Shown here piece after piece: positions 47,801 to 58,214 of a stretch of 64,000 nt of DNA. A program made the translations under genes and the position numbers. Under the pieces are notes generated by a model. That model was not told the DNA's origin and searched no databases. It was given only the letters and a program-made list of their open reading frames with translations. Source of the stretch: Arcuatula senhousia (Eukaryota; Mollusca; Bivalvia; Mytilida; Mytilidae); the NCBI GenBank assembly GCA_963971305.1, contig OZ020303.1:63736867-63800866 (forward strand), in the 5' to 3' direction. Every line of letters starts with the position of its first letter. Within the stretch, counting starts at the first letter, position 1.

Positions 47801-50406
47801 CCATCCCAGAGCTCATAAGTTATGCTAGCTTGTTCAAATAAACTTCTGCATTGACATGTCCAACTTAACCTCATTACAACAAGATTCCTACATAAGTATT
47901 CCACAATTTGAAGCTTAAATATACTATTCACAGCCCATTAACATTTAATTAGATCTTCAACATTTTGACTCTTTTGTGAAACACAAATGTTGCATACTGT
48001 AGATGTGAATTACACCTTAAACCAAAGTTATGTTTAGCTATGAATGATTACATTCGCATTTTTCTCAGTATTTTTCTAGTACGCAAATCATATATAAAAA
48101 CATCAAATTGATGACAGTTTTATTGCAAAAACATGTCAATATCTATAAATTATTTACATTACTTTTAGCAATAGAATTAATTGGTAAGTATATATATCTC
48201 AAAAACTAGGGTAAAAAGAATACCAGAAAACTCTTAATAAACAATCCAGGAGCACACTGGATCTATTGACAACATACATGCAAATAATAATATGCTCAAT
48301 ATATACATTGTTGTTTAGTTGATATCCTACTCATTGGGATTGAACAATTTCCCTAAAAAAGCAGCCAGTTGACATTTGGAATTATTATCTGACAACAGTC
48401 TTCAATATGTATCAAATCAGTGTATCCAGGTATACTTTATTTATTTATTTATTTATTTATTTATCCAGGTATACATTTGCGAACAGTTCTAACATCTCGA
48501 TATAACTTCAGAACCCACCGGGACACTTTTTACAATATGTTCTTGTGCCAGTTCGAACAGTAAAATATGACAAGTCCTATTCTACTCCTGACAGTTCTTA
48601 GAATTTGTTCATGATTTACAGCAAATTTCCATTAATAATTAGGTTTAAATTACATGACTTATTTAAGAAAACACCATTGTGGTCTAAAGTCTTTCAGGTC
48701 GTTAAAACAATTGTTGGGGTGTAGAAAATTTTAGATCAGCAATCGAGAGTGGGAAATGTTACTATTTGTGAGTAGCAGCCTGTCAAAGAGATGCTAAAAC
48801 AGTTCCCAACTGAAAACGAAAATTTAAAAAAGAGAAAAAAATCGTTGTATCACAAGGGACAACTTTGAAGCCCGCTGTATAGATAATATGTATCTGTACC
48901 GTTGTAAAGATTGTATGATTGGGAAATATGGTCAACTTGTGTGTAGGCGGTTTGGTGCCGTGTGCTCCTAAAATATTACTTTGTTAAATTACCATTCCTA
49001 GGAATGCAGTATATTGAAGTATATTTTTCTTATCAATCGAACAAGCTACACGGGTATCAAATGACAAATTTCGTGCTGGAGCCCGGAAGTTAAAAGGGTT
49101 ATGAAAAATACTTTACTGCAGTAAGAAATATGGTTGGACTATTCGCTAGCGCAGAAAAAATATTTAACCCGACGCACGTTTTCCTAGAAGTGACAATATA
49201 AATACGTAAATATATCCATACTCACCATGTGATTCAAATGTAAATTTTATCAACCCAGGTTATATTATTGTATCTAAGTCAGGATACACATAGTTGTCTT
49301 GTTTTTGGTTTCCTTGCTTCTTTCCTAGTCTCTTTTATACTCTACGTCATTCTTGGATATGTTTGCGAGTCAGTACAAAATATATGAAAAAAGTGGCAAT
49401 TTATATTTCCAAATTATTAAAATTGCTGATTTGAAAAGTAACATACCAATATTTATTTCACCGGCTTATGGTGTGTTTATTTTCAAAGCTTGTGTCTGAC
49501 CCCGACTTTATGTTTTTTTTTTTGTTAGAAAGAGGATCATTCTTTGACATTTTAGGGATTGGCTTTGAATCGTGTGCATTCTACTCTTATCAAGGGCCAA
49601 TTGCAAAACAGCAATCAGCGACCACTGGTCACATTGAGGGCTGGTGGCTGTTTTCTGGTGAAAATTTTCAAAAAATTTCCTTTAAGGGGGTTAGGCGCCT
49701 GAAAACCTGGTTCATAATACCATTTTATTTTACATGCCTGTACCAATTCAAAACCTTTGTCCTTTCATTTCTCCCATATGTTTTTTTTTAATTTGTCTTT
49801 TCCATAGTCATTGAGGTTGGCCATCCCAGTTCAATAATTTTTTATTATCTTTATTTATCAATTGTTGAAAAATACATTCATACGTAGCTGTATCATGAAG
49901 CTTTGCTGTGTAAGAATAATTTGAAGGTGCTAGACTTTCACATTCTTAAAACACAGAATGGAGATGATAATATTCATTACAAATAACGCTGCAAGGTTTT
50001 TTTTTTAACGGTGAAACTGTACGATGAAATTAGAAAATGTTAAACTTTTGAAACAGAAAGTTTTTTTATTCTCATTACTAGTATGTACATGTTCTGTATT
50101 GAATTTCTTACCTTGCATCCATTTTGTGTTCCAGAACTAGGCTGTAACACTCCCAAAAACTGTCCAAGCGGTTATAATGACACCCCGTGTACTGGACGTG
50201 AAAATGGTGTACCTGATAATGGATACTGTTGTGATAATGAGGTAGTACACCAAAAAAGCTACAACAAACGACCAGCACTCAAGAAAGGTTATGTACAACG
50301 ACCAACAAAGCACACTAACGTGTACAAAGGAGAAATGAAAACCGATGTTGGCTATGGGTACTATAACCCGAGAAATTTGGATTCTTATAACCCGTCGGAC
50401 CCATAA
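41827..50406 (+). CDS. Secreted cysteine-rich protein, array copy 2 (intact)
   Basis: Exons: 41827-41875, 45277-45445, 46867-46949, 47388-47459, 48169-48183, 50135-50406. They total 660 nt, 219 aa, with an uninterrupted frame across five GT-AG introns. Exon 1 is a signal peptide (MIYLTTLVTFSIFFVGG). Exon 2 has CSWPCFWQNRVWYN, WYLSVGTS and AECFQTHGPF. Exon 3 has RFPESDSYECVKMVHYSEK, exon 4 LCNLCSSVEL and WV, exon 5 AIELI. Exon 6 has CNTPKNCPSGYNDTPCTG, GYCC and a Tyr/Pro/Asn/Lys-rich tail ending DSYNPSDP. There are 11 cysteines after the signal, no transmembrane segment and no C-terminal anchor, so the product is probably secreted. AATAAA is at 50441. One cysteine of the last-exon module (CTGC in copy 1 and the relict) is Arg here, leaving an odd number. 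I do not recognise the family; roles in immunity, shell or adhesion would be guesses. Confidence 0.85.
42300..42790 (+). repeat. Dispersed repeat family B, long copy in copy 2 intron 1
   Basis: It spans most of the consensus: 'gttagctgtcagtat', 'gtgtgttacgttttgtgctttgtt', 'cctgtcctaagcaatg', 'ttgaaggcggctgg', 'gtcgtgtacatttattc'. Reading frames are broken. The open frame at 42423-42716 is repeat-derived. Confidence 0.65.
42986..43804. mobile_element. Tc1/mariner-type MITE with TA target duplication
   Basis: Inverted ends CAGTTGAGTCCAGTTC are perfect for at least 26 bp, and TA flanks both sides (42984-42985, 43805-43806). About 270 bp of inward sequence on each side is rich in inverted 'agaactgt/acagttct' motifs. 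The centre holds a short relict transposase frame. It inserted in copy 2 intron 1. Confidence 0.88.
43294..43452 (+). pseudogene. Truncated Tc1-like transposase N-terminus
   Basis: An ATG frame of 52 codons inside the MITE reads RISHYFRQRIVTLRNSGKSY, then a second helix-turn-helix-like stretch (VLISREAIGKFC) before TGA. Length and pattern fit the first DNA-binding helix-turn-helix of Tc1/mariner transposases. The catalytic domain is absent, so this is the stump of an internally deleted autonomous element. Confidence 0.75.
44155..45140 (-). mobile_element. Penelope-like element 3' portion, no endonuclease, in copy 2 intron 1
   Basis: It covers the linker and most of the RT palm region, from 'gaagaagcaaagagacatcaatgggg' to 'gactcattgatgacaaaataaac'. 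The catalytic motif reads Tyr-Ile-Tyr-Asp (44875-44895) rather than YIDD. It shares that substitution, and 'ggtgc..aattagtgc', with the PLE 3' part at 58.2-58.98 kb. Confidence 0.75.
45605..45850 (+). repeat. Dispersed repeat family B fragment in copy 2 intron 2
   Basis: 'gatcgcaatggaagagggaggtttggcgcc' and 'aatgcctgtaccaagtcaggac' match 27850-28100. Confidence 0.65.
46235..46750 (+). repeat. Dispersed repeat family B, long copy in copy 2 intron 2
   Basis: Landmarks are 'gcttcatagcttgttgttagtaac', 'cctgtccaatgccagg', 'gaaggctgctggccgctttt' and 'cgtcgtgtacacatatgccacat'. It is a diverged, non-coding copy. Confidence 0.65.
47525..47695 (+). mobile_element. PLE linker fragment, plus orientation, in copy 2 intron 4
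   Basis: 'gaattcactcttgtcacgacttgagttcgcgttgttgatttcggttcgg' through 'cccttttggacttttgacacttgaatgcccc' matches the ends of the 23.3 and 44.2 kb copies in reverse. Confidence 0.7.
48169..48183 (+). other. 15-nt microexon (exon 5) of array copy 2
   Basis: Acceptor TTTTAG, exon CAATAGAATTAATTG, donor GTAAGT. Phase 1-1, adding Ala-Ile-Glu-Leu-Ile. Confidence 0.75.
49480..49860 (+). repeat. Dispersed repeat family B copy in copy 2 intron 5
   Basis: 'ccaattgcaaaacagcaatcagcgaccactggtcacattgagggctgg' and 'cctgtaccaattcaaaacc' are family landmarks. The open frame 49468-49791 is repeat-derived. Confidence 0.65.
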
Positions 50407-50479
50407 GAAAGAACAATAGGTATTCCAGAAATGCGTTATAAATAAAGACAATAAAGAAAACAAGTTCTAGGTTTTGTTT

Positions 50480-51380
50480 CTGCTATGAAATTGTGGTATT
50501 GACGGTATGGATTGCCATTCCATCAACACAACCAAGCAAAGCTCATCTTGTTAAACGTAGATTGATACTTTGGTTCTTGGCGTTCTATTGTTTTTATTCA
50601 TATGCACATAACCAATTAACCGATATATGCTCACCCGTGTTTGCATTTTCTATAAAACACTACAACAAAAATTCTAAAAAAAATGTAAAAAAAAAGTTTT
50701 ATCATTTACAATAAAAATTATCACAGTAATAAGAATATATGAATACTTTTTTATTGAACCCACCATTATATCATTTGTTTAATTTGCATGTACACGTTAA
50801 ACTACGAGCTTCTGTAAAATGTGTTGATTCCCTGGGAAAAAAAACATAAACCTGTGACAGTAATTTGGTTGTCAGACATGAAGCTCTATCACGAAAATCC
50901 AGTTATTACCAATAAGCTAAGCTCTGGAATAACGACCCAGCTGTGATAGTTAACTCTATAACCTAGTATGAAGCAGACGGATATACAAAAGGGAATGCTG
51001 ACGATAGAAAAGTTAAAGTCATCATGTAAGTGATGTGATAGCATTTTATACAAAGTCTTCAAATATGAAGCGGACTAAAATATGCAGTTTTTTAAAAGAT
51101 AATATTGGTTACCACAGACAATATTTCTTATTAAAAGATAACTAAAAAATACAAAAAACTGCGTTTTAAACATTCTCACAAAAATTTATTTACGTACGAA
51201 ATATCTTGTTAAAACATTTTTTTATGAAATTGATTAAATGTCTTAACTTAAATGCTTGTAAATGTTGAAATGAATAATACATTTTCTTCATTCTTTAGCA
51301 TATGTTAAAACATTTTTTGTAAAACAAGTTATTAAAAAAACAGTATTACTGTAGATCATATAACAAAAATATAGGTTGAC
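50480..51380. other. Spacer between array copies 2 and 3, with an eroded PLE fragment
   Basis: Around 50855-51070 the sequence weakly follows the PLE RT 3' region ('gaccgagctgtgat'-like, 'gggaatgctgacgatagaaaagttaaagtcatcat'). The rest is AT-rich without a gene. Confidence 0.45.
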
Positions 51381-51390
51381 AACGAAGGAA

Positions 51391-51398
51391 TATATAAG
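51391..51398 (+). promoter_or_regulatory. TATA element of array copy 3
   Basis: TATATAAG lies 46 nt before the ATG. 'gacaacgaa' precedes it and 'gttgcatagtcaatcggtagaaagat' follows, closely matching copies 1 and 2. Confidence 0.65.
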
Positions 51399-51438
51399 TT
51401 GTTGCATAGTCAATCGGTAGAAAGATTTCAGTAACGAT

Positions 51439-54400
51439 ATGATATATCTAACTCTGGTAACTTTTTCCGTCTTTTTTGCTGAAGGTAAGGCATATAATCC
51501 AGGAATTTAGTTCGTTTATTTCTTTACTTCAGCTCTTAAAATCTAGAATGTTTTTTTTTCAAAGCATCCTTATCTTTTGAGCCCTTTCCAAGTTAATCTT
51601 GAAAGTATTTCCAAACTAAAGCCGTTTCTCCAATGTGTCAAAATTTTGATCACACCGTATTTAATATCCTTATTTGAGGACACCGAACGAGTTAGTTGCT
51701 ATAGGAATTTTCATACTAGTTTAAGCAATAAAGCTGTCAAAATATGATTTTATTTTAAACAAATGCAACTGAAATGCAATGCAAAAATGTTGAGACTATA
51801 AAGGATTTTGTCCGTACTTATGAACAATATAAACCATTGTTCGAAGTGTAAGTTCATTCAGTAAATGACACATTTCGTATAAACGATTTCTGTATATAGA
51901 GTATTTCCTTTTTCTTGCTACATCTACGCTCGTAGACGAATATGGGATTTATATCTCTCAAATGAGTGCAGATGTTGGTTTGTCGTACCCAATTGAAAAT
52001 TGGCAGAACGACGGCGTGCTTTAGCAGACAGGAACCGCTTACTCTGCCAGAGTACACGAGTTCACTCTTGGTATGACTTGAGTTCGCGTTGTTGATTTCC
52101 GTTCGGTTAATTTTGTGTTTTGTGTTTCTTTGTGCTGTTCTTGTTAGTGTTGACCGGTTCTGTCGTCGTTGCACTTTCGGACTTTTGACACTCTAATGCC
52201 CCATTCGTGCCTCTTTAATTGCTTTTTTCTACATTTTTTTCTTACATGCTACATTTAAGGTACACACTTTGGTTAAAAAAAAAACTAAAAGCAGTAGTAA
52301 GCGATAAATGATCATCTGCTGTTAAAATGACTTTGGAACATAGATGAGAAGACTGCGAGAAACACCCGACCTGTTTTGTAAATTTTAATAAATTTGCCTT
52401 AAAGTTTCTCTAAGAATCTTTATAAGGACAATGTTGGGAAGCTTTGGGAACATCACCTTCACGACCTGTTTAACAAATGTATCTCAAAAAAGGACAGTTC
52501 TAAGAATTGTGTATAGACAAATCTTAGTCTGTTGTATATTTACTATTTTTAGACATCTAAATGCTTAAGCCCAATTTTCAATCTAACATCGAACTTCTAA
52601 TCTGCAATTATATGTGGTGGCATTTATGTATGAATCAAAATCACAACCAAGTACCAGACAATAAATTTGACTAAGTCCGAGGCGCGTTTCGTCGAGACTA
52701 AACAGGGGCGCTTAGACCACTAGATTGATATTGACAAAGTGATTAGAGGGTATGTTAGCATGATCTGTACAGCTTGATTTTGAGTACACATAAATTAAAA
52801 GCGAATCATTTCTGCGTGTTAAAACAGTATGTACAACGCAATCTGGTTTTAACCCCGCAATCTGGTTTTAACGCGTAAGTATTTGTACATTGAAAACATA
52901 TAACATGTTTTGACCAAAGTGATGTGTCCTTATGTACTATAATATCATTGTTCACACGATATTTATTCCGTTGCATTTGATAGATGGGTACATCAATGAA
53001 CATAGAGTGGCTTCACTGTGAGATACCCGTATATTACATTTGAGTTCTACAAACAACGAAAATTATTTTATTTTTTTTTTGTCTCTCAAATAAAATTAAT
53101 TTTGTAAACACAAATAAACTTTTTTATACAAACTCTGATAAAAAAAACCAAGATTTTATCTTCTAAAACAAAGTTTTCCATATGGTCTAATGCTAAATAT
53201 TTCACCAATTTTAATAATACCTAAAATGGTGTGTTTATCTGACGGAACAGCCAGGTGTTGGGCCCACCTGAACATAATTGAAAGGACTAACAATAGGAGA
53301 TTAGATGACCAATTAGCTCAACAAAGGATATTACGGAGCAAATGCTGTTCCTGGTCACTTGGTTGTACTCCCATGTATTTCTATGAATTTTTTGTCCATT
53401 TTTGCTATTAAGGTCTATAGATAACATTTTAACTAATCATGCAAAAATTTTGAAATTTTTTGCATGAGTTCGTATGCCATTAAAAAAAGTCATGGCATAC
53501 TAAAATAGTTAAAATATTTTGCAAGACGTAAATTTACAAGCCATTTTTCATTGATTTATAAAACTCAAACGGACTATAGTATTGGTTGTTGTTGTTCTAC
53601 AAAAACAGAATATTGAAGTTCATGGTTACACTTTGAATAATATGGCCGATTTTTGACCAATTGCTATAGTCTAGTGGAGCTTAAACTATATATGTATAAA
53701 TACAAAATAAGGTAAAGCAGCGTCTAGATATATAATTTGCAGATCATTTTCTCTTTTGTGTTACAAGATTACTTCTGTTGTTTTCTCTATTATTTTTTTT
53801 TCGTTCAATTTGTATTTTAAGTTAAGCATGAATTACCCCTAAATAATCTTCCTTTAAAAAGGATATTGTCTACGAGAAATAAAATTGTTGTACAAACAAA
53901 AATGACCATCAGACAACTTGTTTTATCTAATTGTAAAAATATGAACAACAAAATATAGTAGTGGTATCCTATTAATAAAAAAATCGGAAAACAATTATCA
54001 TTAAATAATATTTGTAAAGCATTACAAAAATTCATATTTTTAGCATGCGCACTGTATTTAATTTTGTTTATAAACTTTGCTGGTTCATACATGCGACTTA
54101 TAGCCAGTATCACAAGGTTTTATCTCGATCACTGGTTTTTCACATGATTTTACTCTGAGAAATACAAAAATATAAACTTAACCACATATTTTAAGCAAGA
54201 AATTTTTGTCAAAGCTTTTGATTGTTCCTGTCATCTTGTCAGCGAGCAGTGACCTCTGGCCATGAAGAATAATGGCTGTTTTCCATTGTGATTTTTTAAA
54301 TAACCATTTCATTATGTTGGTTATGTCGTGTACACTTATCCTATATCTTTTTATCATCTAACAAGCTTTTAATGCATTTTAGCATGTGGATTGTGTAACT

Positions 54401-57400
54401 GGCCATGTTATTGGCAGAACCGTGTTTGGTACAACTCCCAAAATGATTGGTACCTCTCGGTTGGAACTTCTACTTACGAACTCTTAGTTAATGGAACAGT
54501 TATTGCTACAGGGGAATGCTTTCAGAAACATGGACCTTTTATTATTTTCAGGTATCTAGACAACAACAAACATACATATAATTACACGTTCTAACCATAA
54601 TGACAAAGGTTGTCAATTTAAATACTATTTACTATTATTACTGTTTGTGACTTAATGGATTTAATCGACTTATAAAACAAAATCACCCAAATCAAGGCAA
54701 AACTGGAAAACCCCATTAGCTCTGAAAGTGTAAGCAGTTCCGGCTTGCTATAACATACCCGTTTCCAACGATTGATCTAGTGTGGGTCAAATACGGTAAC
54801 GATTGACAATACCAGACGTCTTTGTTAAACCATCACATGTGCTTATCGGAGCGATAAATATCCTGTGATGTTCTTTATGCACGTGACGTCTTCCTTAAAT
54901 CTTAAACCTTTCTTGAATGACGAAAACAACCATGAAGAAGCATAACTTCGTGTGAACAATATGCCTGTCATGCGAAATATTTCTCAATGACTTAAGTACC
55001 GATTTTTATATGAATCATGCAAAGAGCGATTCATGGGTGGAAAGCCTACACCAATTTATTTTTGATGTGTTACTCCTACTAGCAACCTGCTTTGATCTTT
55101 TGTGCTCTTTTTCCAAACTAGCCCTGGTCCTGAGAGAAAAATAATATATAGAATGCATTTGAAAAATGAAAGAAAGAGAGATAACTCTTAAATTGTCAAT
55201 AGTTTCAATAGAAACCATTGTAACAAAATGGCAAGATTTCTCCCAGGCAGCTATGAGCAAATTGTTATTTACTTCTTATTTTATATACTTTGAACCATCT
55301 TTCTTTAAAAAAAAAACACTGTAGCCTTTTTATCGATGAATAACTTTTCTTCAATTTTGCATGATACTAGGTGGACTACTACTTAAAACCTTTGGATTAG
55401 CAAATCAGTTGTGATACAAAATCTCCATAGCTGGAACTGGCGGAAAAATTGGTGAAAGGTTCATTTTCCTAGCAAGGACACAAGACTTTAAGAATCTAAC
55501 ACCGGTGTTAGGGCAAGATAAGGAAATCTCCGACACCCCGAGGGTAAGATTTCAAGTCTGCAACGAGGCTCTGCCGAGTTGCAGATGTAAAGAAATCTTA
55601 CCCAAGGGTGTCGGAGATTTCCTTATCTTGCCCTAATCATCGGTGTTTGATTATTTTTCTCACTAATCCCATATTTGTTTACAAAACATAGCGTGACGTA
55701 AACAATAGAGTTACGTCCCTTGGAAACTGCACGAGGCTATCTCACATGGGGTGGTGTGAGACAGAAAAATCTCACACCGCTAAAAATAGAACTGTCCTGT
55801 CCAAAAAGTGAGAAAATATATCCACAATAACATTCCAAATAATTTTTTGATAGACTTGCAGGCGGATTGCAATTAAAAAAAAAAGATTTTCCTAGAAATA
55901 AAGACCATTTTGATTAGACACATACAGTAAACGTGACTTTTTTGCTTTCAGATTTCCTCAATGGGGTTCACACGAATGTGTCAAACTTAGTTATTACGCA
56001 GAAGATATGTTCATAACACATGGAACATCGCCGCGTAGGTACATTAATGATTTTTTACTCAAAATGTGTTTAATATATCCCTTTTATAATGTTTAAAGCA
56101 TTTAAACGCGCACGTTGTGGTAATTGACTTATCTAAAACATTACCCTTCATTTTTGGACATTGGTTTAAGATTTAAAATGTGAATTTACTGATTTATATT
56201 TCAATGAATATTTACTAAAACCTCACTTCAAAGGTAACTATGTTGGACGTCAGTGATACCAAACTTTTTTTTAAATTCACTCTCACATCGAATAATCGTT
56301 TGATATTAGTTATATACATGAAGGTGATTAAAATGTTTTTAAAGATCTATGGAGAGACAGAAAACGTTTACGGAAAGCTGTTTTGAAAATTATAAATGAA
56401 GAATTTCTAAATTCCAAAATTTTAGGTGAATTTCGTGCACAAAAATTACCTGACTCGGACTATGAATTGCAATAAGTTCACACAATAGCCACCAACATAG
56501 CAAAATGTTGTTACAATTACAATGTTTTGTCAAAATATAGTATATTATATGTTTTGGATTTTTTCAAAATATAAAGATTATCATTTTTGTTTTTGAGAAA
56601 CCACATTTCTGCGTTTTTTTATAAATAAACCACAAGGTTCTAAATTTGTACAGTAGAGCAATCCTTACAATACCCACTTAAACAATTAACGTTACACAAT
56701 ACTGGTCACAGAGTAGATCTCCCAATTTTTTTCTCAAAAACAGTTCTCGCCATTTTGCCGATAACTTTGCTGTATTTCGGCTAAAATTGTCATGGAATAG
56801 ATTACTTTGAGGGAACTGATGTCTTCTTTTTAGATCAGGTTTCATTTCTTATCTTACTGTCCAAATAATTTCAAAATAAACGTTTGAAGTTTGGGTGGCG
56901 AGAATTACTTGCTGGCGAGTTTTACTTTGTGATCAATGCATATTGAAACAACAACTATAATGATTTCCATCTTACTTTCAAGGAAAACAATTCAATTTCC
57001 GCCTGTTTTATTAAATATGTTAGTGTTAGGTAATGAAAGTAGTCATAGTTTACTGTTCTACCAAAGTTTTATAAGATAATGAACGAAGAATACGCCAGAA
57101 GAAATGTTTAAAATAATTTTCAATTTTAAAGTTTTGTTTTACAGTAATCCACCTAGGCACTAATCTAGAAAAAAAATCAAATCAAAATTATTCTCTTTTT
57201 TCTTAGTCCCACCCGATGTATCGCCTGACCTTTGCGATATATGTTCATCAATTGAGGTAACAAGTGAATCTTTGAAAGTATGGGTAGGTAAGTTGTTATG
57301 GTTTGTTGGAACAAATTTTCGACACTCTTTAGTAAATTAAGCAATCATCAGTTTAACATGGTTTAAAAAATAAATATTTACTGTTACAAAAATGCAACGC

Positions 57401-57991
57401 TCTTCTTCAGTTAAGTTTTTTTGGTGGTTTTTACAGACTTTTAGATAGAAACATCATCCTGGTAACACAAGCGTTGCATAATTTGTAGTTAGAGAACAAA
57501 TAAATCTAGGAAACTATTACTTACTGGTCAATAAAACAGATTTGATTCTCCTATCTTCTTCTTTGTTATGCCAAATGAACGGCAAGGACTAGTCATGTCC
57601 AGTCTTCTCTATTCCGTGCTCCCTGCCCTAGTTCACCACAGCAAGTCCGATATTCAAAATTTGATATACACTTTGAACCAAAGTAATTAAAAGTTTCACA
57701 CACCAATATGAATATGGGTATTCATACCCGCAAAAATTTTCGTCTGAGAAAAGTATGCAAGTTAGGTGTAACAAGAGAATGCATGAAATAAAATAACATG
57801 AATATGATCTCGGTATATTTCAAGAACATAGAAAATAAAGAGATGTGGAATAGGTGTACACGACACAGCCCACAATTAAACGGCAATTTAGAAAAAACCA
57901 CAATGGACAACCGCCAGCAGCCTTCAACGAGGCCATTTGGCACATGTCATTTTTTTGCATTACATTTCTGTTTTAGCAAGTGAATTAATTG
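51439..57991 (+). CDS. Secreted cysteine-rich protein, array copy 3 (terminal exon not in window)
   Basis: Exons: 51439-51484, 54383-54551, 55952-56034, 57207-57287, 57977-57991, all GT-AG and in phase with copy 2. Exon 1 encodes MIYLTLVTFSVFFAEG (one codon shorter than copies 1 and 2). Exon 2 has ACGLCNWPCYWQNRVWYN and GECFQKHGPF, with an extra cysteine where the others have Tyr. Exon 3 has RFPQWGSHECVKLSYYAED, exon 4 LCDICSSIEV and WV, exon 5 ASELI. The frame is open throughout and needs the GCxxPKNC-type last exon. None is found between 57992 and 64000, where a PLE tandem lies, so the exon is beyond the window or lost. If present, intron 5 exceeds 6 kb, against 1.3 and 2.0 kb in copies 1 and 2. 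Confidence 0.8.
51900..52225 (+). mobile_element. PLE linker/RT-end fragment, plus orientation, in copy 3 intron 1
   Basis: 'gacgaatatgggatttatatctctcaaatgagtgcagatgttggtttgtc' encodes the conserved end of the RT region; then the linker runs to 'tttcggacttttgacactctaatgcccc'. Confidence 0.7.
52630..52725 (-). repeat. Degenerate hammerhead-type repeat
   Basis: On the minus strand GACGAAACGCGCC and the downstream 'aaatttattgtctggtac' match the flanks of the ribozyme at 10403-10450. The core here reads CTGTTTAG instead of CTGATGAG, and the cleavage triplet reads CTC. It is a dead relative that shows the motif belongs to a dispersed repeat. Confidence 0.55.
54190..54365 (+). repeat. Dispersed repeat family B fragment just upstream of copy 3 exon 2
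   Basis: 'tcagcgagcagtgacctctggcc', 'ggctgttttccattgtgattttttaaa' and 'ttatgtcgtgtacacttatcc' are family landmarks. It ends about 20 nt before the exon 2 acceptor. Confidence 0.6.
54705..55450 (-). mobile_element. Degenerate PLE fragment in copy 3 intron 2
   Basis: 'gtaagcagttccggcttgctataacatacccg' and, further on, 'tgaatgacgaaaacaaccatgaagaagcataac' and 'atcagttgtgatacaaaatctccatagctgg' follow the RT 3' region in order, with large insertions between. Confidence 0.55.
55498..55647. mobile_element. 150-bp near-perfect hairpin MITE
   Basis: The outer stem (AACACCGGTG..., GGGCAAGATAAGGAAA, CTCCGACACCC) pairs with its inverse at ~55600-55647. An inner stem GGGTAAGATTTC/GAAATCTTACCC and a tip CTGCAAC/GTTGCAG continue almost to the centre. 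A separate short palindrome (ctcacac/gtgtgag) lies at ~55740-55785. It could form a single RNA hairpin if transcribed with copy 3 intron 2. Confidence 0.7.
57825..57960 (-). repeat. Dispersed repeat family B fragment next to copy 3 microexon
   Basis: In reverse orientation it carries 'gatgtggaataggtgtacacgac' and 'aaccacaatggacaaccgccagcagccttcaa'. It ends about 17 bp before the microexon. Confidence 0.6.
57977..57991 (+). other. 15-nt microexon (exon 5) of array copy 3
   Basis: Acceptor TTTTAG, exon CAAGTGAATTAATTG, donor GTAAGT. Phase 1-1, adding Ala-Ser-Glu-Leu-Ile. Confidence 0.75.
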
Positions 57992-58214
57992 GTAAGTATT
58001 TACATTACAACCTGATATTTTCTTTGATAATTAGATTTTTTACGATAAACTTTAAAAAATAAAAGTTGATACCCGCATTGATATAAAAAAAATCAAAATT
58101 ATCAAATGTTTTGTAATTAATTGGTTGTGTTTAATAAACAGATATTTATTAAAATATGTTTTAGTATTGCGTGCATATTTCCTTCGACAGTCTTCTTGTG
58201 TTTATTTGTGTATT

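Noticed and set aside
48484..48610. Possible second copy of the Tc1-type MITE
   Set aside because: Only scattered 'acagttct'-type words remain and no paired ends could be found.
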